Assembly (NCBI GenBank): GCA_040360365.1
Contig: CP136412.1
From: Arcanobacterium_A hippocoleae_A
GTDB lineage: Bacteria > Actinomycetota > Actinomycetes > Actinomycetales > Actinomycetaceae
Reading direction: 5' to 3' (one strand)
DNA: 64,000 nt
Made by a program: the position numbers and the translations under genes. Of the stretch, positions 38,187 to 48,048 are shown piece by piece. Below the pieces are notes generated by a model. That model was not told the DNA's origin. It saw nothing but the letters and a program-made list of their open reading frames with translations, and did no database searches. The number at the start of each line of letters is the position of its first letter. The first letter of the stretch is position 1.

Positions 38187-39018
38187 ATGACAATTAATAC
38201 TCCGAAAGAAGCTGCCATCACAGCAGCAAAAGTAATTAGCGAAAAACTGGTATCGCAAGTTTTGACCTTGCACTGACGCTTGGTTCCGGCTGGGGCGAAG
38301 CTGCACAGCTCATTGGGGAGCAGGTTGCAGAAATCCCAGCTGAAGAAATCCCCGGATTTTCAGCATCAGCAGTAGCAGGGCATGGCGGAAAAATCACAGC
38401 TATCAAGCTGCCGAACGAAAAATATGCACTTGTTTTAGGCGCGCGGACCCACTACTACGAAGGCAAAGGCGTGAGAGCCGTCGCTCATGGTGTACGCACT
38501 GCAGCAGCGGCTGGAGCAAAGATTTGCATTCTCACTAATGGCTGCGGTTCTACAGTTACCGAATGGAATCCTGGCTCACCAGTGCTAATTAAAGACCATA
38601 TTAACCTCACTGCGGCCTCTCCAATCGAGGGAGCAAACTTTGTTGACCTCACTGATCTTTACTCCTCCCGCCTGCGCACGCTCGCCCGCGAAGTAGATTC
38701 TGCACTCCCAGAAGGTGTGTATGCGCAATTCCCGGTCCGCATTACGAAACACCGGCAGAAGTAAAAATGGCACGTTTAATTGGCGCAGATCTCGTTGGAA
38801 TGTCGACCGCACTTGAAGCTATTGCAGCACGCGAAGCTGGAATGGAAATTCTTGGAATTTCTCTGGTTACGAACCATGCAGCAGGATTCGCACCGGGAAA
38901 TCTGAATCACCAGGAAGTGCTTGCCGCAGGAAAAGCTGCCGGTCCGCGAATTTCAAAGCTGCTTGCAGAAATTGTTTCCCATATTTTCAACACCGAAATT
39001 TTCAAAGACGAAAAGTAA
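38187..39018 (+). CDS. punA: Purine nucleoside phosphorylase, two frame breaks
   Basis: Phosphorolysis of purine (deoxy)nucleosides to base and (deoxy)ribose-1-phosphate. Trimeric-type signatures are present: LTLGSGWGEAA (phosphate loop), GARTHYYEGKG, ILTNGCGST, then GPHYETPAEV and VGMSTALEAIAARE around the base site. Single bases are missing at 38242-38246 (giving SEKTGIASFDLALTLG when restored) and 38731-38733 (AQFPGPHYETPAE). The corrected length is 277 residues. It starts the salvage unit, 34 nt before the sugar-phosphomutase gene that would use its product. Confidence 0.92.
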
Positions 39019-39052
39019 ACAAAACTCAAAAGAAAGTTCAGGATTAAACGCA

Positions 39053-40744
39053 ATGAGTATCGATTTTCAGACCGTAGCAGAATGGATAAAACACGATCCG
39101 GAAGCAGCAGCCCGTGAGGAACTTTCAGCGGTACTTGCCGCAGCCAAAAACGGCGATACTGCTGCCCAAGCTGACATCGCCGACCGCTTCCAAGGCACAC
39201 TGCAATTTGGCACTGCCGGACTGCGCGGAAAAATGGGAGCAGGTCCGTTCCGGATGAATCGTGCCGTCGTCCGCCGAGCTGCCGCTGGGCTAACTGCATG
39301 GTTGGCAGAAAAAGTCGGCAAAGACGCCGTGGTGGTTATCGGGTACGACGGACGCCACAATTCAGCAGACTTCGCGCAAGACACTGCTGCAATCGTTACA
39401 GCTGCAGGGATGAAAGCACTCCTCATGCCGCGCCTGCTCCCCACGCCGATGCTCGCATTTGCCGTACGCCACTTAAATGCGGATGCCGGAGTTATGGTCA
39501 CAGCATCACATAATCCGCCGCAAGACAACGGATATAAAGTTTACCTTGGCGGACGGGCAATAGATGAAAATGGGCGCGGAGCACAGATTGTGCCGCCAGT
39601 TGACACGGAAATTGCAGCAAAAATTAGTGCCTTCGCCCCAGCAGATGAAATTCCGCTGGCAGAAGATGGCTGGGAAACCGTGCCCGAATCGGTGATGGAA
39701 GCATACAATACCGCTGCTGTGAGCACAATTGATCCGCACAGTCCGCGTAACTTAAAGATTGTTTACACCGCAATGCATGGTGTCGGGTTTGAAACTATGA
39801 GTAAAGTGTTCGCAGCTGCTGGTTTCGATGACGTAACTGGCGTTCCGGAACAGATTCATCCTAATCCAGATTTCCCAACCGTGTCTTTCCCAAATCCGGA
39901 AGAAGCCGGCGCTTTAGATTTAGCAATCGCACTTGCAACAGAAACAAATGCCGATATTGTGATTGCTTCCGATCCTGATGCTGATCGGTGCTCTGCCGCC
40001 GTGCCGGCAGGCGACGGCACCTGGCGGCAGCTTTCCGGGGATGAAATTGGTGCAATTCTCGGTGAAGCGGTAGCTTCCGCAGCCGGAGAAACCGAAAACA
40101 CCGACGGTACTCTTGCGTCTTCCATTGTCTCTTCCCGTTTGCTTGCGCAGATTGCAAAACATCACGGCTTACACTATGAAGCTACCCTTACCGGGTTTAA
40201 ATGGATTTCCCGTGCTGAACGCATCATCTTTGGATATGAAGAAGCAATCGGCTTTTGTGTAAATCCAACTGCAGTAAAAGATAAGGACGGAATTTCTGCT
40301 GCGCTGCTTCTGGTGACGATTGCCGCCCGATTAAAATCCGCAGGTAAAACACTGCTGGATGAACTTGACCGTCTGGCAGTGCGGCACGGAGTTTATCTTT
40401 CAGCTCCAGTGACCGTGCGTGTCGAAGATCTTGCGATTATTCCGGCAACAATGGCAAAAATCCGCAGCAATCCGCCGCAGACTCTTGCCGGTGCTCCGGT
40501 TACCTCGATTGCAGATCTTTCCAAAGGCACAGATACGCTTCCGCCGACTGACGCAGTGATGATTCACAATCAGGCAAATGACCGCGTAATCATTCGCCCA
40601 TCTGGTACTGAACCAAAAGTGAAATGCTACCTTGAAGTAATCGTGCCGGTAGCGGCAGAGCTGCAGCTCGATCAGGCAAAAGCAGAAGCTGCAAAACGGA
40701 TTGCACAATTCAAAGCAGATATAGACCAGGAGCTGAAGCTCTAA
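39053..40744 (+). CDS. Phospho-sugar mutase (PMM/PGM family)
   Basis: An intact 563-residue alpha-D-phosphohexomutase. The active-site Ser loop is TASHNPPQDNGYK (about residue 145), metal-binding DPDADR is at about 307, the sugar-binding loop GYEEAIGF is at about 393, and the phosphate loop RPSGTEPK is at about 514. The N-terminus has the FGTAGLRGKMGAGP motif of the larger PGM2-like phosphopentomutase/phosphoglucomutase branch. Directly after punA it most likely converts (deoxy)ribose-1-phosphate to the 5-phosphate, feeding DeoC encoded opposite. Start ATG 39053 is chosen from the family N-terminus. Confidence 0.9.
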   Translation: MSIDFQTVAEWIKHDPEAAAREELSAVLAAAKNGDTAAQADIADRFQGTLQFGTAGLRGKMGAGPFRMNRAVVRRAAAGLTAWLAEKVGKDAVVVIGYDGRHNSADFAQDTAAIVTAAGMKALLMPRLLPTPMLAFAVRHLNADAGVMVTASHNPPQDNGYKVYLGGRAIDENGRGAQIVPPVDTEIAAKISAFAPADEIPLAEDGWETVPESVMEAYNTAAVSTIDPHSPRNLKIVYTAMHGVGFETMSKVFAAAGFDDVTGVPEQIHPNPDFPTVSFPNPEEAGALDLAIALATETNADIVIASDPDADRCSAAVPAGDGTWRQLSGDEIGAILGEAVASAAGETENTDGTLASSIVSSRLLAQIAKHHGLHYEATLTGFKWISRAERIIFGYEEAIGFCVNPTAVKDKDGISAALLLVTIAARLKSAGKTLLDELDRLAVRHGVYLSAPVTVRVEDLAIIPATMAKIRSNPPQTLAGAPVTSIADLSKGTDTLPPTDAVMIHNQANDRVIIRPSGTEPKVKCYLEVIVPVAAELQLDQAKAEAAKRIAQFKADIDQELKL

Positions 40745-40771
40745 CACAAGGCGAAGTCATATCGCAAACAC

Positions 40772-40827
40772 AAATCGGCGGTTTGAATCGACTTTCGAAT
40801 GAAAGCCTAGATTCAAACCGCCAATTT
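40772..40827. terminator. Bidirectional terminator between punA-mutase unit and deoC
   Basis: AAATCGGCGGTTTGAATC and GATTCAAACCGCCAATTT pair over 18 positions with one mismatch around a 20-nt loop. It lies between convergent genes and probably serves both. Confidence 0.75.
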
Positions 40828-40884
40828 AACTTGCTGTGCTTATTTATTTATCCAACTGTCCGGTTCTTGCACGGCTGAGTTAAA

Positions 40885-41544
40885 TTATGCAAGCGTATCA
40901 AGTACCTTCCGGGAGGAAGAAAGCCCAAGACGAGTTGCACCAGCATTAATCAGTTCTGCTGCAAACTTTCCGTCGCGAATCCCGCCGGATGCTTTCACCT
41001 CAAGTTCTTCACCGACGGTCTTTTTCATCAGCTCAACCGCATGTACTGAAGCGCCTCCGGCCGGATGGAAACCGGTTGAAGTCTTCACAAAGTCCGCATC
41101 AACTTCACGGGAAATCTCACAGACTTTCACGATTTCCTCATCAGTAAGGGCAGCTGATTCAATAATCACTTTCAATACTGCAAACGGAATTGCGTCGCGT
41201 ACGGATGCAATATCCAGCGCAACACCGTCCCAATCATGCTCTTTCACCAATCCAATATTTACAACCATATCTACTTCGTCGGCACCCGATGCTACGGCAA
41301 GTGCTGCTTCTGCAGCTTTTACAGATGACGCTACAGCACCTGAGGGGAAACCGCACACCGCTGCAAGATGCAATTCCCCAAGATCAATATCTTCTGGAAG
41401 CGGAAGCATTGATGGTGAAATACAGACTGAATATGCTCCAATGGCTTTTGCTTCTTCAATCAGTGCCCGCACATCATCATAGGTTGCTTCTGGTTTGAGC
41501 AGAGTATGGTCAATAATTGCAGCAACTTCATCACGCACTGTCAT
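40885..41544 (-). CDS. deoC: Deoxyribose-phosphate aldolase
   Basis: A class I aldolase splitting 2-deoxyribose-5-phosphate to glyceraldehyde-3-phosphate and acetaldehyde. The 219-residue length is typical. The Schiff-base Lys lies in FVKTSTGF (about residue 151), the proton-relay residues in DMVVNIG (Asp, about 92) and VKASGGIRD (Lys, about 179). The ATG is preceded by AAGGAG (forward CTCCTT at 41550). It ends the minus-strand nucleoside salvage/uptake unit and is followed by a terminator shared with the opposite unit. Confidence 0.95.
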   Translation of the reverse strand: MTVRDEVAAIIDHTLLKPEATYDDVRALIEEAKAIGAYSVCISPSMLPLPEDIDLGELHLAAVCGFPSGAVASSVKAAEAALAVASGADEVDMVVNIGLVKEHDWDGVALDIASVRDAIPFAVLKVIIESAALTDEEIVKVCEISREVDADFVKTSTGFHPAGGASVHAVELMKKTVGEELEVKASGGIRDGKFAAELINAGATRLGLSSSRKVLDTLA

Positions 41545-41726
41545 AGTTTTTCTCCTTAAATGTTGCGAATTTTTGCATCTGCAAAACTAAAAGTTTAAAA
41601 ATTTCTTGGCTCATCCAGGTGCGAACCACTTGTAATTCTGCCAGTTCTCACCTGAGTTTGCGAGTATTTCGCTATCATGCCGGTTTTTTCGCGAATCAGC
41701 ATAATAGGGTGAACACTTCAGCCTCT

Positions 41727-43015
41727 TCAGCTGATTCGTTCCAGTACGACGGACTGCGGCAGCTGCGCACTTTCGCCGTATTCGATAGCGCCGTCGAGCG
41801 ATTCAAACGCACGTGCAAAACGTGACTCGTCATCGGTATACAGCGTCATCAACTTCTGTCCTTTTTCTACGTAATCTCCCGGTTTTGCAAAAGTTCAATC
41901 CCTGCACCAAGCTGTACCGGTTCACCCTGCTTTGCTCTGCCTGCGCCAAGCCGCCACGAAGCCACACCCACGCCAAGCGCATCCATTTTTGAAATCACAC
42001 CGCTTTCTGCAGCGAGAATATCCTGGCTGTGCTGTGCTTTCGGCATTTCAGCGTCCGGATCTCCGCCCTGCGCTGTAATCATTTCACGCCATTTGTCCAT
42101 TGCCCGTCCGTCTTTCAGCGCTGTCTCCAGATCAGCGTCGGGTTTTCCTGCAGCGCGCACCATTTCCCGTGCAAGAGCCAGCGTCAGCTCAACCACATCT
42201 GCCGGTCCGCCGCCTGCGAGTACTTCAACCGATTCTTCAACTTCGAGTGCATTGCCGATTTTCAACCCGAGCGGTGTAGACATATCAGTGAGAAGTGCAA
42301 CTGTGTCCACACCCGCGTCCGTACCTAAATCAACCATTGTGCGGGCAAGTTCCCGTGCCATTGGCTGTTCTTTCATAAATGCTCCGGATCCGACCTTCAC
42401 ATCAAGTACGAGAGAGTCTGTACCTTCAGCAATCTTCTTCGACATAATTGAAGAAGCAATCAACGGAATACAATCAACTGTTGAAGTTACGTCACGCAGT
42501 GCATAAAGTTTCTTATCTGCGGGAGCAAGCCCGCTGCCCGCGGCGCAAATTACCGCTCCTGGGCCGGTTAAACCAAGCTGGCGCATTATTTCTTCATTTG
42601 AAAGATTTGCCCGCCACCCTTTAATTGCTTCAAGCTTATCAAGCGTACCGCCAGTGTGCCCAAGCCCGCGTCCGGAAAGCTGCGGAACAGCAATCCCATA
42701 AACAGCAACGAGCGGTGCAAGCGGAAGCGTAATCTTATCACCTACGCCGCCAGTCGAATGCTTATCGGCAGTTTTTCTCCCGAGACGGGAAAAGTCCATT
42801 CTTTCGCCGCTTGCAATCATTGCGGCTGTCCACTGTGCGATTTCTTCACGGTTCATTCCGCGAATAAAGATTGCCATCGCAAGCGCTGCCATCTGATCAT
42901 CGGCAACTACCCCGCGCGTATAAGCGTCGATTGTCCAGTTAATTTGCGCAAGCGATAGCACTCCGCCGTCGCGCTTAGTGCGAATCACATCAACAACATC
43001 AAATTTCTCTGCCAT
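41727..43015 (-). CDS. deoA: Pyrimidine-nucleoside/thymidine phosphorylase, one frame break
   Basis: Phosphorolysis of thymidine/deoxyuridine. Family motifs are DRKHSTGGVGDK-like KHSTGGVGDK (about residue 77), SGRGLGHTGGTLDKLE (about 109), and the SIMSKKIAEG segment (about 185). One base is missing in the A-run at forward 41889-41892; corrected, the C-terminal domain continues AGIELFAKPGDYVEKGQKL and ends LERIS, 429 residues. ATG at 43015 is preferred over 43024 because AAGGA lies 8 nt upstream of the former. Confidence 0.93.
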
Positions 43016-43091
43016 TATTTTCATCCTTGTCTTGTAAAAATCTGTTCGTTCTGCGCTGACTATCTTCTGCCGATATTTACACTTCCAAAAT

Positions 43092-43511
43092 CTAGTTTGC
43101 AGACATTTCCCGCACTGGAGAAACCTTACTTAAATCGTCTGGACCGAATGCTCCCGGAAGTAAATCGTCAATCGTCACTTCCCCATTCGGCATTGCCACA
43201 AGGCAGGATCCGCTGCCATGTTCATAAATTAACTGTCTGCACCTGCCGCATGGCGTAATCAGTTCGCCAAGCTGATTTACACACGCCACTGCTGCAAGCT
43301 TCCCGCCGCCTGCGAGTATTAGCGCTGAAATCATACCGCATTCGGCACATAGCCCGAGCCCTGTTGAAGCATTTTCAACATTGCAGCCAGTAAAAATTCT
43401 TCCGTCGGTAGTGATTCCTGCCGCTCCGACCGGGTAATGTGAATAAGGCGCATAGGCGCATTTCATCGCTTCATGCGCCTTTTGAAAAAGTTCTGCCCAA
43501 TCAAAATCCAT
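43092..43511 (-). CDS. cdd: Cytidine deaminase
   Basis: Deaminates cytidine/deoxycytidine to the uridine form used by DeoA. A 139-residue tetrameric-type enzyme. The zinc motif is CAEC (LGLCAECGMIS, about residue 55), with the catalytic Glu between ligand Cys and the next residues, and PCGRCRQ (about 88). The N-terminal YAPYSHYPVGAAG and GCNVENAS loops are conserved. It lies between the permease genes and deoA, separated from the former by a terminator hairpin. Confidence 0.95.
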   Translation of the reverse strand: MDFDWAELFQKAHEAMKCAYAPYSHYPVGAAGITTDGRIFTGCNVENASTGLGLCAECGMISALILAGGGKLAAVACVNQLGELITPCGRCRQLIYEHGSGSCLVAMPNGEVTIDDLLPGAFGPDDLSKVSPVREMSAN

Positions 43512-43619
43512 CAGTTTTATCCATTCATTTAAATCATCATTGATTTATGAGAGCTGAAAAATTGTGTTTCTTTTATTGAAACGCTAATTTTCAACACTAA
43601 AATTAGAGAAGTAAAAGTG

Positions 43620-43658
43620 TTTCGGCTAGCTGAATCCGTACGGCACAGCTAGCCGAAA
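43620..43658 (-). terminator. Terminator after the nucleoside transporter permease gene
   Basis: TTTCGGCTAGCTG pairs perfectly with CAGCTAGCCGAAA (13 pairs, 13-nt loop); on the minus strand CACTTTTACTTC follows. It separates the transport genes from cdd-deoA-deoC. Confidence 0.7.
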
Positions 43659-43729
43659 ATACTTCAGGACCAGAAATTGCGAAAATGCCCAACCTAAATT
43701 GCAGCAAATACTCCTGGATTCGCTTCCCT

Positions 43730-45034
43730 TTACTTCAAATACGGAATATTTTCCGCAGCCGGCGGACGTGACTTCCCAACAAATCCGGCGACAGCAATAA
43801 TTGTGACAACATATGGAATCATATTCACTAATTGCGACGGAATCGCAGTAGTCAAATTCGGCACGAGCAAAGCAAGCGCTTTCGCAAATCCGAACATCAA
43901 CGCTGCCCCAACTGCGCCGATCGGATGCCATTTTCCAAGAATCATTGCCGCAAGTGCAATATAACCATTTCCTGCAGCCATATTGTCAGTGAAAATTAAT
44001 CCCGAGCCGATAGTGAAGAATGCTCCGCCCAATCCGGCAACTGCCGAACCGAGAATCGTATTCAGGAAGCGGGTCCGGTTCACATTAATCCCGACAGTAT
44101 CTGCTGCACGCGGATGCTCACCGCAGGCACGCATCCGCAATCCCCACCGCGAGCGGTAAAGGAAGATGGTCAGCACAATCACGGTTATATACATGCTGTA
44201 AACCAAAATTGTTTGATTGAAAAGCGCCGGACCGATCACCGGAATCTGTGAAAGCCCCGGAATTGGCAGTGCTTGCAGCGAATACTTATTCGTATTGAAA
44301 AGAGCTGCATTATCACTCATCAAAGTGCCCGCAAAAAATGTGGTTAAACCGAGTGCAAGCACATTTAACACCACGCCGACAATAATTTGGTCCACACCGT
44401 AGACGACAGAGAAAAGTGCAAGCAATACGCCGAGCAAAGCCCCCATAATCGGAGCAAGAAGAAGACCCGCAAACGGATTCTGGAAGAAAGATGCAGCCAT
44501 TGCTCCAGCAAATGCCCCCACAAGCAGCTGCCCTTCAATCGCAATATTCACAACTCCGACATGCTCACAGATTACACCGGAAAGCGCACCGAAAATTAAT
44601 GGTGTCGAAATCGCAATTGTCGAAACCAGTGTCGAAGTAATAGTTACCGCACCAGCAGAACCTGCACCGGCGAAAATCATGAAACCAAGTACGGTCAGAA
44701 GAGCGACGATAATCGCTCCCGCAGTATCGAGACGTTTTTCGAGTTTCCCAAACTTTCCTTTTGAAACAGCCGAAAAATAGGCGTAAATAGTGATTAGTCC
44801 CGCCAATGCGAAGAATACCCAGAGCACCATACTCGCCGGAAGTGAAAAATCGGGAATCGTGATTTTCTGCTTTGCATCATTCAAGCGCAGCAGCGTATCT
44901 CCATTTGCTTTAATTGCAAAGAGCCCAAGGAGCAGCGTCGCAAAAGTGAAAGTAATCGGCAGCTTCCACGAGATCTTGCGCAAAGAAGCACTGGCAGCCG
45001 TCGTTTGTGCATTTACCTGTACTTGCATGTTCAT
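43730..45034 (-). CDS. Nucleoside ABC transporter permease (NupC/YufQ-like)
   Basis: A 434-residue membrane protein with about ten hydrophobic segments. It carries the BPD_transp_2 family stretches GVICEHVGVVNIAIEGQLLVGAFAGA, then YRSRWGLRMRACGEHPRAADTVGINV and GSAVAGLGGAFFTIGSG. Like the other permease it imports nucleosides with the BmpA-type receptor. Its start overlaps the stop of the partner permease by four bases. The N-terminus has a Gln/Ala/Ser-rich cytoplasmic lead, and one soluble-looking stretch (about 75-110) between the first helices. Confidence 0.9.
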   Translation of the reverse strand: MNMQVQVNAQTTAASASLRKISWKLPITFTFATLLLGLFAIKANGDTLLRLNDAKQKITIPDFSLPASMVLWVFFALAGLITIYAYFSAVSKGKFGKLEKRLDTAGAIIVALLTVLGFMIFAGAGSAGAVTITSTLVSTIAISTPLIFGALSGVICEHVGVVNIAIEGQLLVGAFAGAMAASFFQNPFAGLLLAPIMGALLGVLLALFSVVYGVDQIIVGVVLNVLALGLTTFFAGTLMSDNAALFNTNKYSLQALPIPGLSQIPVIGPALFNQTILVYSMYITVIVLTIFLYRSRWGLRMRACGEHPRAADTVGINVNRTRFLNTILGSAVAGLGGAFFTIGSGLIFTDNMAAGNGYIALAAMILGKWHPIGAVGAALMFGFAKALALLVPNLTTAIPSQLVNMIPYVVTIIAVAGFVGKSRPPAAENIPYLK

Positions 45035-46224
45035 GCTGCTTCTCCTTTCGTTGCGGCGGAGTTATCTGCCATCGTTGCTACATATTCGCGCAGTGACTTC
45101 CCATCTGGTTTCGGCAAACGTACGATGAAACGCACCAATGCCGGAGCAGCAATAAAGAGCACAATCAGCGATTGTAAAATCAGAATCATATCAATCGGCA
45201 CGCCTTTGGTCTGCATCGCATAACCGCCTGCCTGGAATGCACCAAAAAGCAATCCGGAACAGAAAATTCCAATCGGTGTGTTTCTTCCAAGCAGCGCAAC
45301 AGTAATTGCGTCAAAACCAATTGAACCTGCCACACCTGCCGTCACGTATCCGATTGTTCCCAAAGCTTGGTTTGCACCAGCTAATCCGAGAAATACGCCA
45401 GACCCGACCATCGTCAAAGTGGTTACACGCGCAATCGACATACCAGCAGTGTTAGCTGCATGCGGATTAGCACCGACGGCTTGCAGTTCAAATCCGAATG
45501 TTGAACGCTTCAAGATCCACCAGTAAGCAATCGTTGCCAGCACTGCAATCACAATTCCTAAATGCAGTTTGAATGGAGCTGGCAGTAAGAGCGGTAGCCT
45601 TGCTGTGGCTGCAGCTTCCGAAGTTTGCGGATTAATCGAACCAGCAGATTGCCAATACTTCAGCGAAAGCAAATAGGCGATTGCAAGGGAAGCAATCGAA
45701 TTCAGCATAATCGTGATAATTACTTCGTTTGCACCGGTTTTCGCTTTCAGTACGCCGGCAATTCCGGCATATATTCCGCCGGCAATCATTGCAACTAGCA
45801 GGGCAACAATCAGGTGCAGCCCCATTGGGAGCGAAAGCTTCGTACCAACCCAAATTGCACCCAGCGCACCGAATATCAGCTGTCCGGTACCGCCGATATT
45901 AAACAGTCCGGCTTTGAAACCAAACCCAAGCCCCAATCCGGCAATAATCAGCGGGGCAGCATAAATTAATGTGTTGGTAATCGGCATAATCGAACGGGTA
46001 AAATTGCGTGCTTCCGGATCGAAAATTGCACCGCGGAACATTGCATAATACGCCTCACCAACATTCGCTCCCGCAATCACAATCAGAATTGCGCCAATAA
46101 GAAATGCAAAGAGCACTGCAAGAACTGCCACAATCCAGCCGGAACGCAACCCTGTGTGAATAAAACCTTTACACCAGGTACCTGCACCTGGTTTTAAGGA
46201 AGCAGCACGATTCTTTTCAGCCAT
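45031..46224 (-). CDS. Nucleoside ABC transporter permease (NupB/YufP-like)
   Basis: About 397 residues, many transmembrane helices and the permease signatures FKAGLFNIGGTGQLIFGALGA, then KTGANEVIITIMLNSIASLAI and GFELQAVGANPHAANTAGMS. It pairs with the permease at 43730. ATG at 46224 (MAEKNRAAS) is used; a GTG two codons upstream is adjacent to the ATPase stop. Part of the nupABC-like cluster. Confidence 0.9.
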   Translation of the reverse strand: MAEKNRAASLKPGAGTWCKGFIHTGLRSGWIVAVLAVLFAFLIGAILIVIAGANVGEAYYAMFRGAIFDPEARNFTRSIMPITNTLIYAAPLIIAGLGLGFGFKAGLFNIGGTGQLIFGALGAIWVGTKLSLPMGLHLIVALLVAMIAGGIYAGIAGVLKAKTGANEVIITIMLNSIASLAIAYLLSLKYWQSAGSINPQTSEAAATARLPLLLPAPFKLHLGIVIAVLATIAYWWILKRSTFGFELQAVGANPHAANTAGMSIARVTTLTMVGSGVFLGLAGANQALGTIGYVTAGVAGSIGFDAITVALLGRNTPIGIFCSGLLFGAFQAGGYAMQTKGVPIDMILILQSLIVLFIAAPALVRFIVRLPKPDGKSLREYVATMADNSAATKGEAA

Positions 46225-46230
46225 TTCCAC

Positions 46231-47798
46231 TCACTTCCCTTCTTCGCCAGTTATGCTCTTTGCAGGAACTTCTCCGCCTGCTGCCTGGGCGAAAGCTTCA
46301 TCCTGCGGCACGCCTGCCATCATTAATCCAAGCACTTCGCGTGAAGTGTCTGCCGGTACAATGCCCATTACTGCACCGCGGTACATCACTGCAATCCGGT
46401 CAGCAAGCGCCACTACTTCATCTAATTCCGAAGACACCAGCAGCACTGGAGTCCCTGAATCACGCTCTTCAATAATCCGCTTATGAATAAACTCAATCGA
46501 CCCGACATCTACGCCGCGGGTCGGCTGATTCACCACCAGCAACCGCAAATCCCGTCCAATTTCACGAGCCACAACTACTTTTTGCTGGTTTCCGCCGGAA
46601 AGCGTCGAAATCGGATCAGAAATCGAGGTGATCCGAATATCAAACTCTTCCACTTTTTCGTTCGCATTGCGCACCATCGCCCCGGAATTAAGCGAAAACG
46701 CCTTCGAAAAGGAGCTTTTCGATATTGGTCAAGAATTAGATTCTGTGCAATCGAAAAAGACGCTACTATGCCATCTTTTGAACGGTCTTCCGGTACATAC
46801 CCAATCCCGTGTTCAAGATTTGCTTTCACGCTCTGGCTGGTGATATTTTTTCCGTCGAGCTTAATTGCGCCTGCAGCAACTGATTCAATTCCAATCACCG
46901 CCTGCGCAAGTTCGGTTTGCCCATTCCCTTGCACCCCGGCAATTGCGAGCACTTCCCCGCGGTTAATTGTAAATGAAACATTATTTACAGCGACGGCACC
47001 AGATTCATCCAGTACTGAAAGATTTTCCAATGCAAGCCCGATTTCTCCAAGCTGTGCCGGCTGCTTATCAACTTTCATCATCACTGGGCGGCCAACCATC
47101 TTTGTGGCAAGCTCGGATTCAGAAGCGGCTGGGCTTGCTTTCCCGACTACTTTTCCGCGGCGAATCACAGTGATTTCATCAGAAACTGCCCGCACTTCGC
47201 GCAGTTTGTGCGTAATGAATACAATTGAAGTTCCGGCAGCAGCAAGCTGCTTCATGATTCCCATTAGTTCATCAGTTTCTTGCGGGGTAAGCACAGCCGT
47301 CGGCTCATCGAGAATTAATACTTTCGCATCACGTGAAAGCGCTTTTACAATTTCGACGCGCTGCTGCGCACCCACAGGAAGATCTTCAATATACGCATCC
47401 GGATCAAGATTAAATCCGAAACGCTGCGAAACATCAATCACAGTTTGCCGGGCACGTTTGATATCAATCAAGCCGGATTTCTTCGTTGGCTCGTATCCAA
47501 GGGCAATCGATTCCGCAACGGTGAAAACTGGAATCAGCATGAAGTGCTGATGCACCATCCCGATTCCGGCTGCGACTGCATCTCCTGGACCTTTGAACTT
47601 TACAGCTTTTCCGTCGAGCAGGATTTCACCTTCGTCAGGGTCATATAAACCATAAAGCACATTCATCAAAGTAGATTTTCCGGCACCGTTTTCTCCCAGC
47701 AGCGCATGAATCTGTCCTTCTTCAACGATTAAATCAATATGGTCGTTTGCCACCAGGGGACCAAACCTCTTTGTTATCCCCTTGAGTTCAAGCTTCAC
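46231..47798 (-). CDS. Nucleoside ABC transporter ATPase, duplicated NBD, one frame break
   Basis: A double-nucleotide-binding ATPase of the RbsA/NupA/YufO type. The first half has GENGAGKSTLMNVLYGLY, LPVGAQQRVEI and VLILDEPTAVLTPQE; the second half has AGVQGNGQTELAQAVIG, LSGGNQQKVVVAREI and LLVVNQPTRGVDVGS, the degenerate Walker sites usual in this class. One base is missing in the run at forward 46707-46710; the corrected length is 522 residues and reads RKAPFSKAFSLNSGAM over the junction. It powers the two permeases downstream. Confidence 0.92.
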
Positions 47799-47876
47799 AC
47801 CATACCCCTTTCAAAAACAAATAAAATCAGAAAAGGCTATTCCTCTTATTTACGGTTATCGAATGCATAAATAAAA

Positions 47877-47913
47877 GTTGAGGTTCAGCTTTTCAAGAAA
47901 ACTGAACCTCAAC
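47877..47913 (-). terminator. Attenuating terminator between the receptor gene and the transporter ATPase
   Basis: GTTGAGGTTCAG and CTGAACCTCAAC form a 12-bp stem with a 13-nt loop; on the minus strand TTTTATTTATG follows. It lies between bmpA-like (upstream) and the ATPase (downstream), so it would reduce readthrough and favour receptor over transporter expression. Confidence 0.75.
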
Positions 47914-48048
47914 ATATTATACATACTTTTACTAAGGTTTCCTATTTGAAATAACAACCAAAGTAAAATTTATCTCCGCGCCAGTTCACACAGCAAATTT
48001 GCTTTCAAAAAGCAATATTCTCTGCTGCTGCCGCGAGGAAGATGTACA

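Noticed and set aside
41545..41726. A further gene between deoC and deoA
   Set aside because: This gap is closed at the left by the deoC ribosome site and shows no frame with coding composition once deoA is extended through its frame break.
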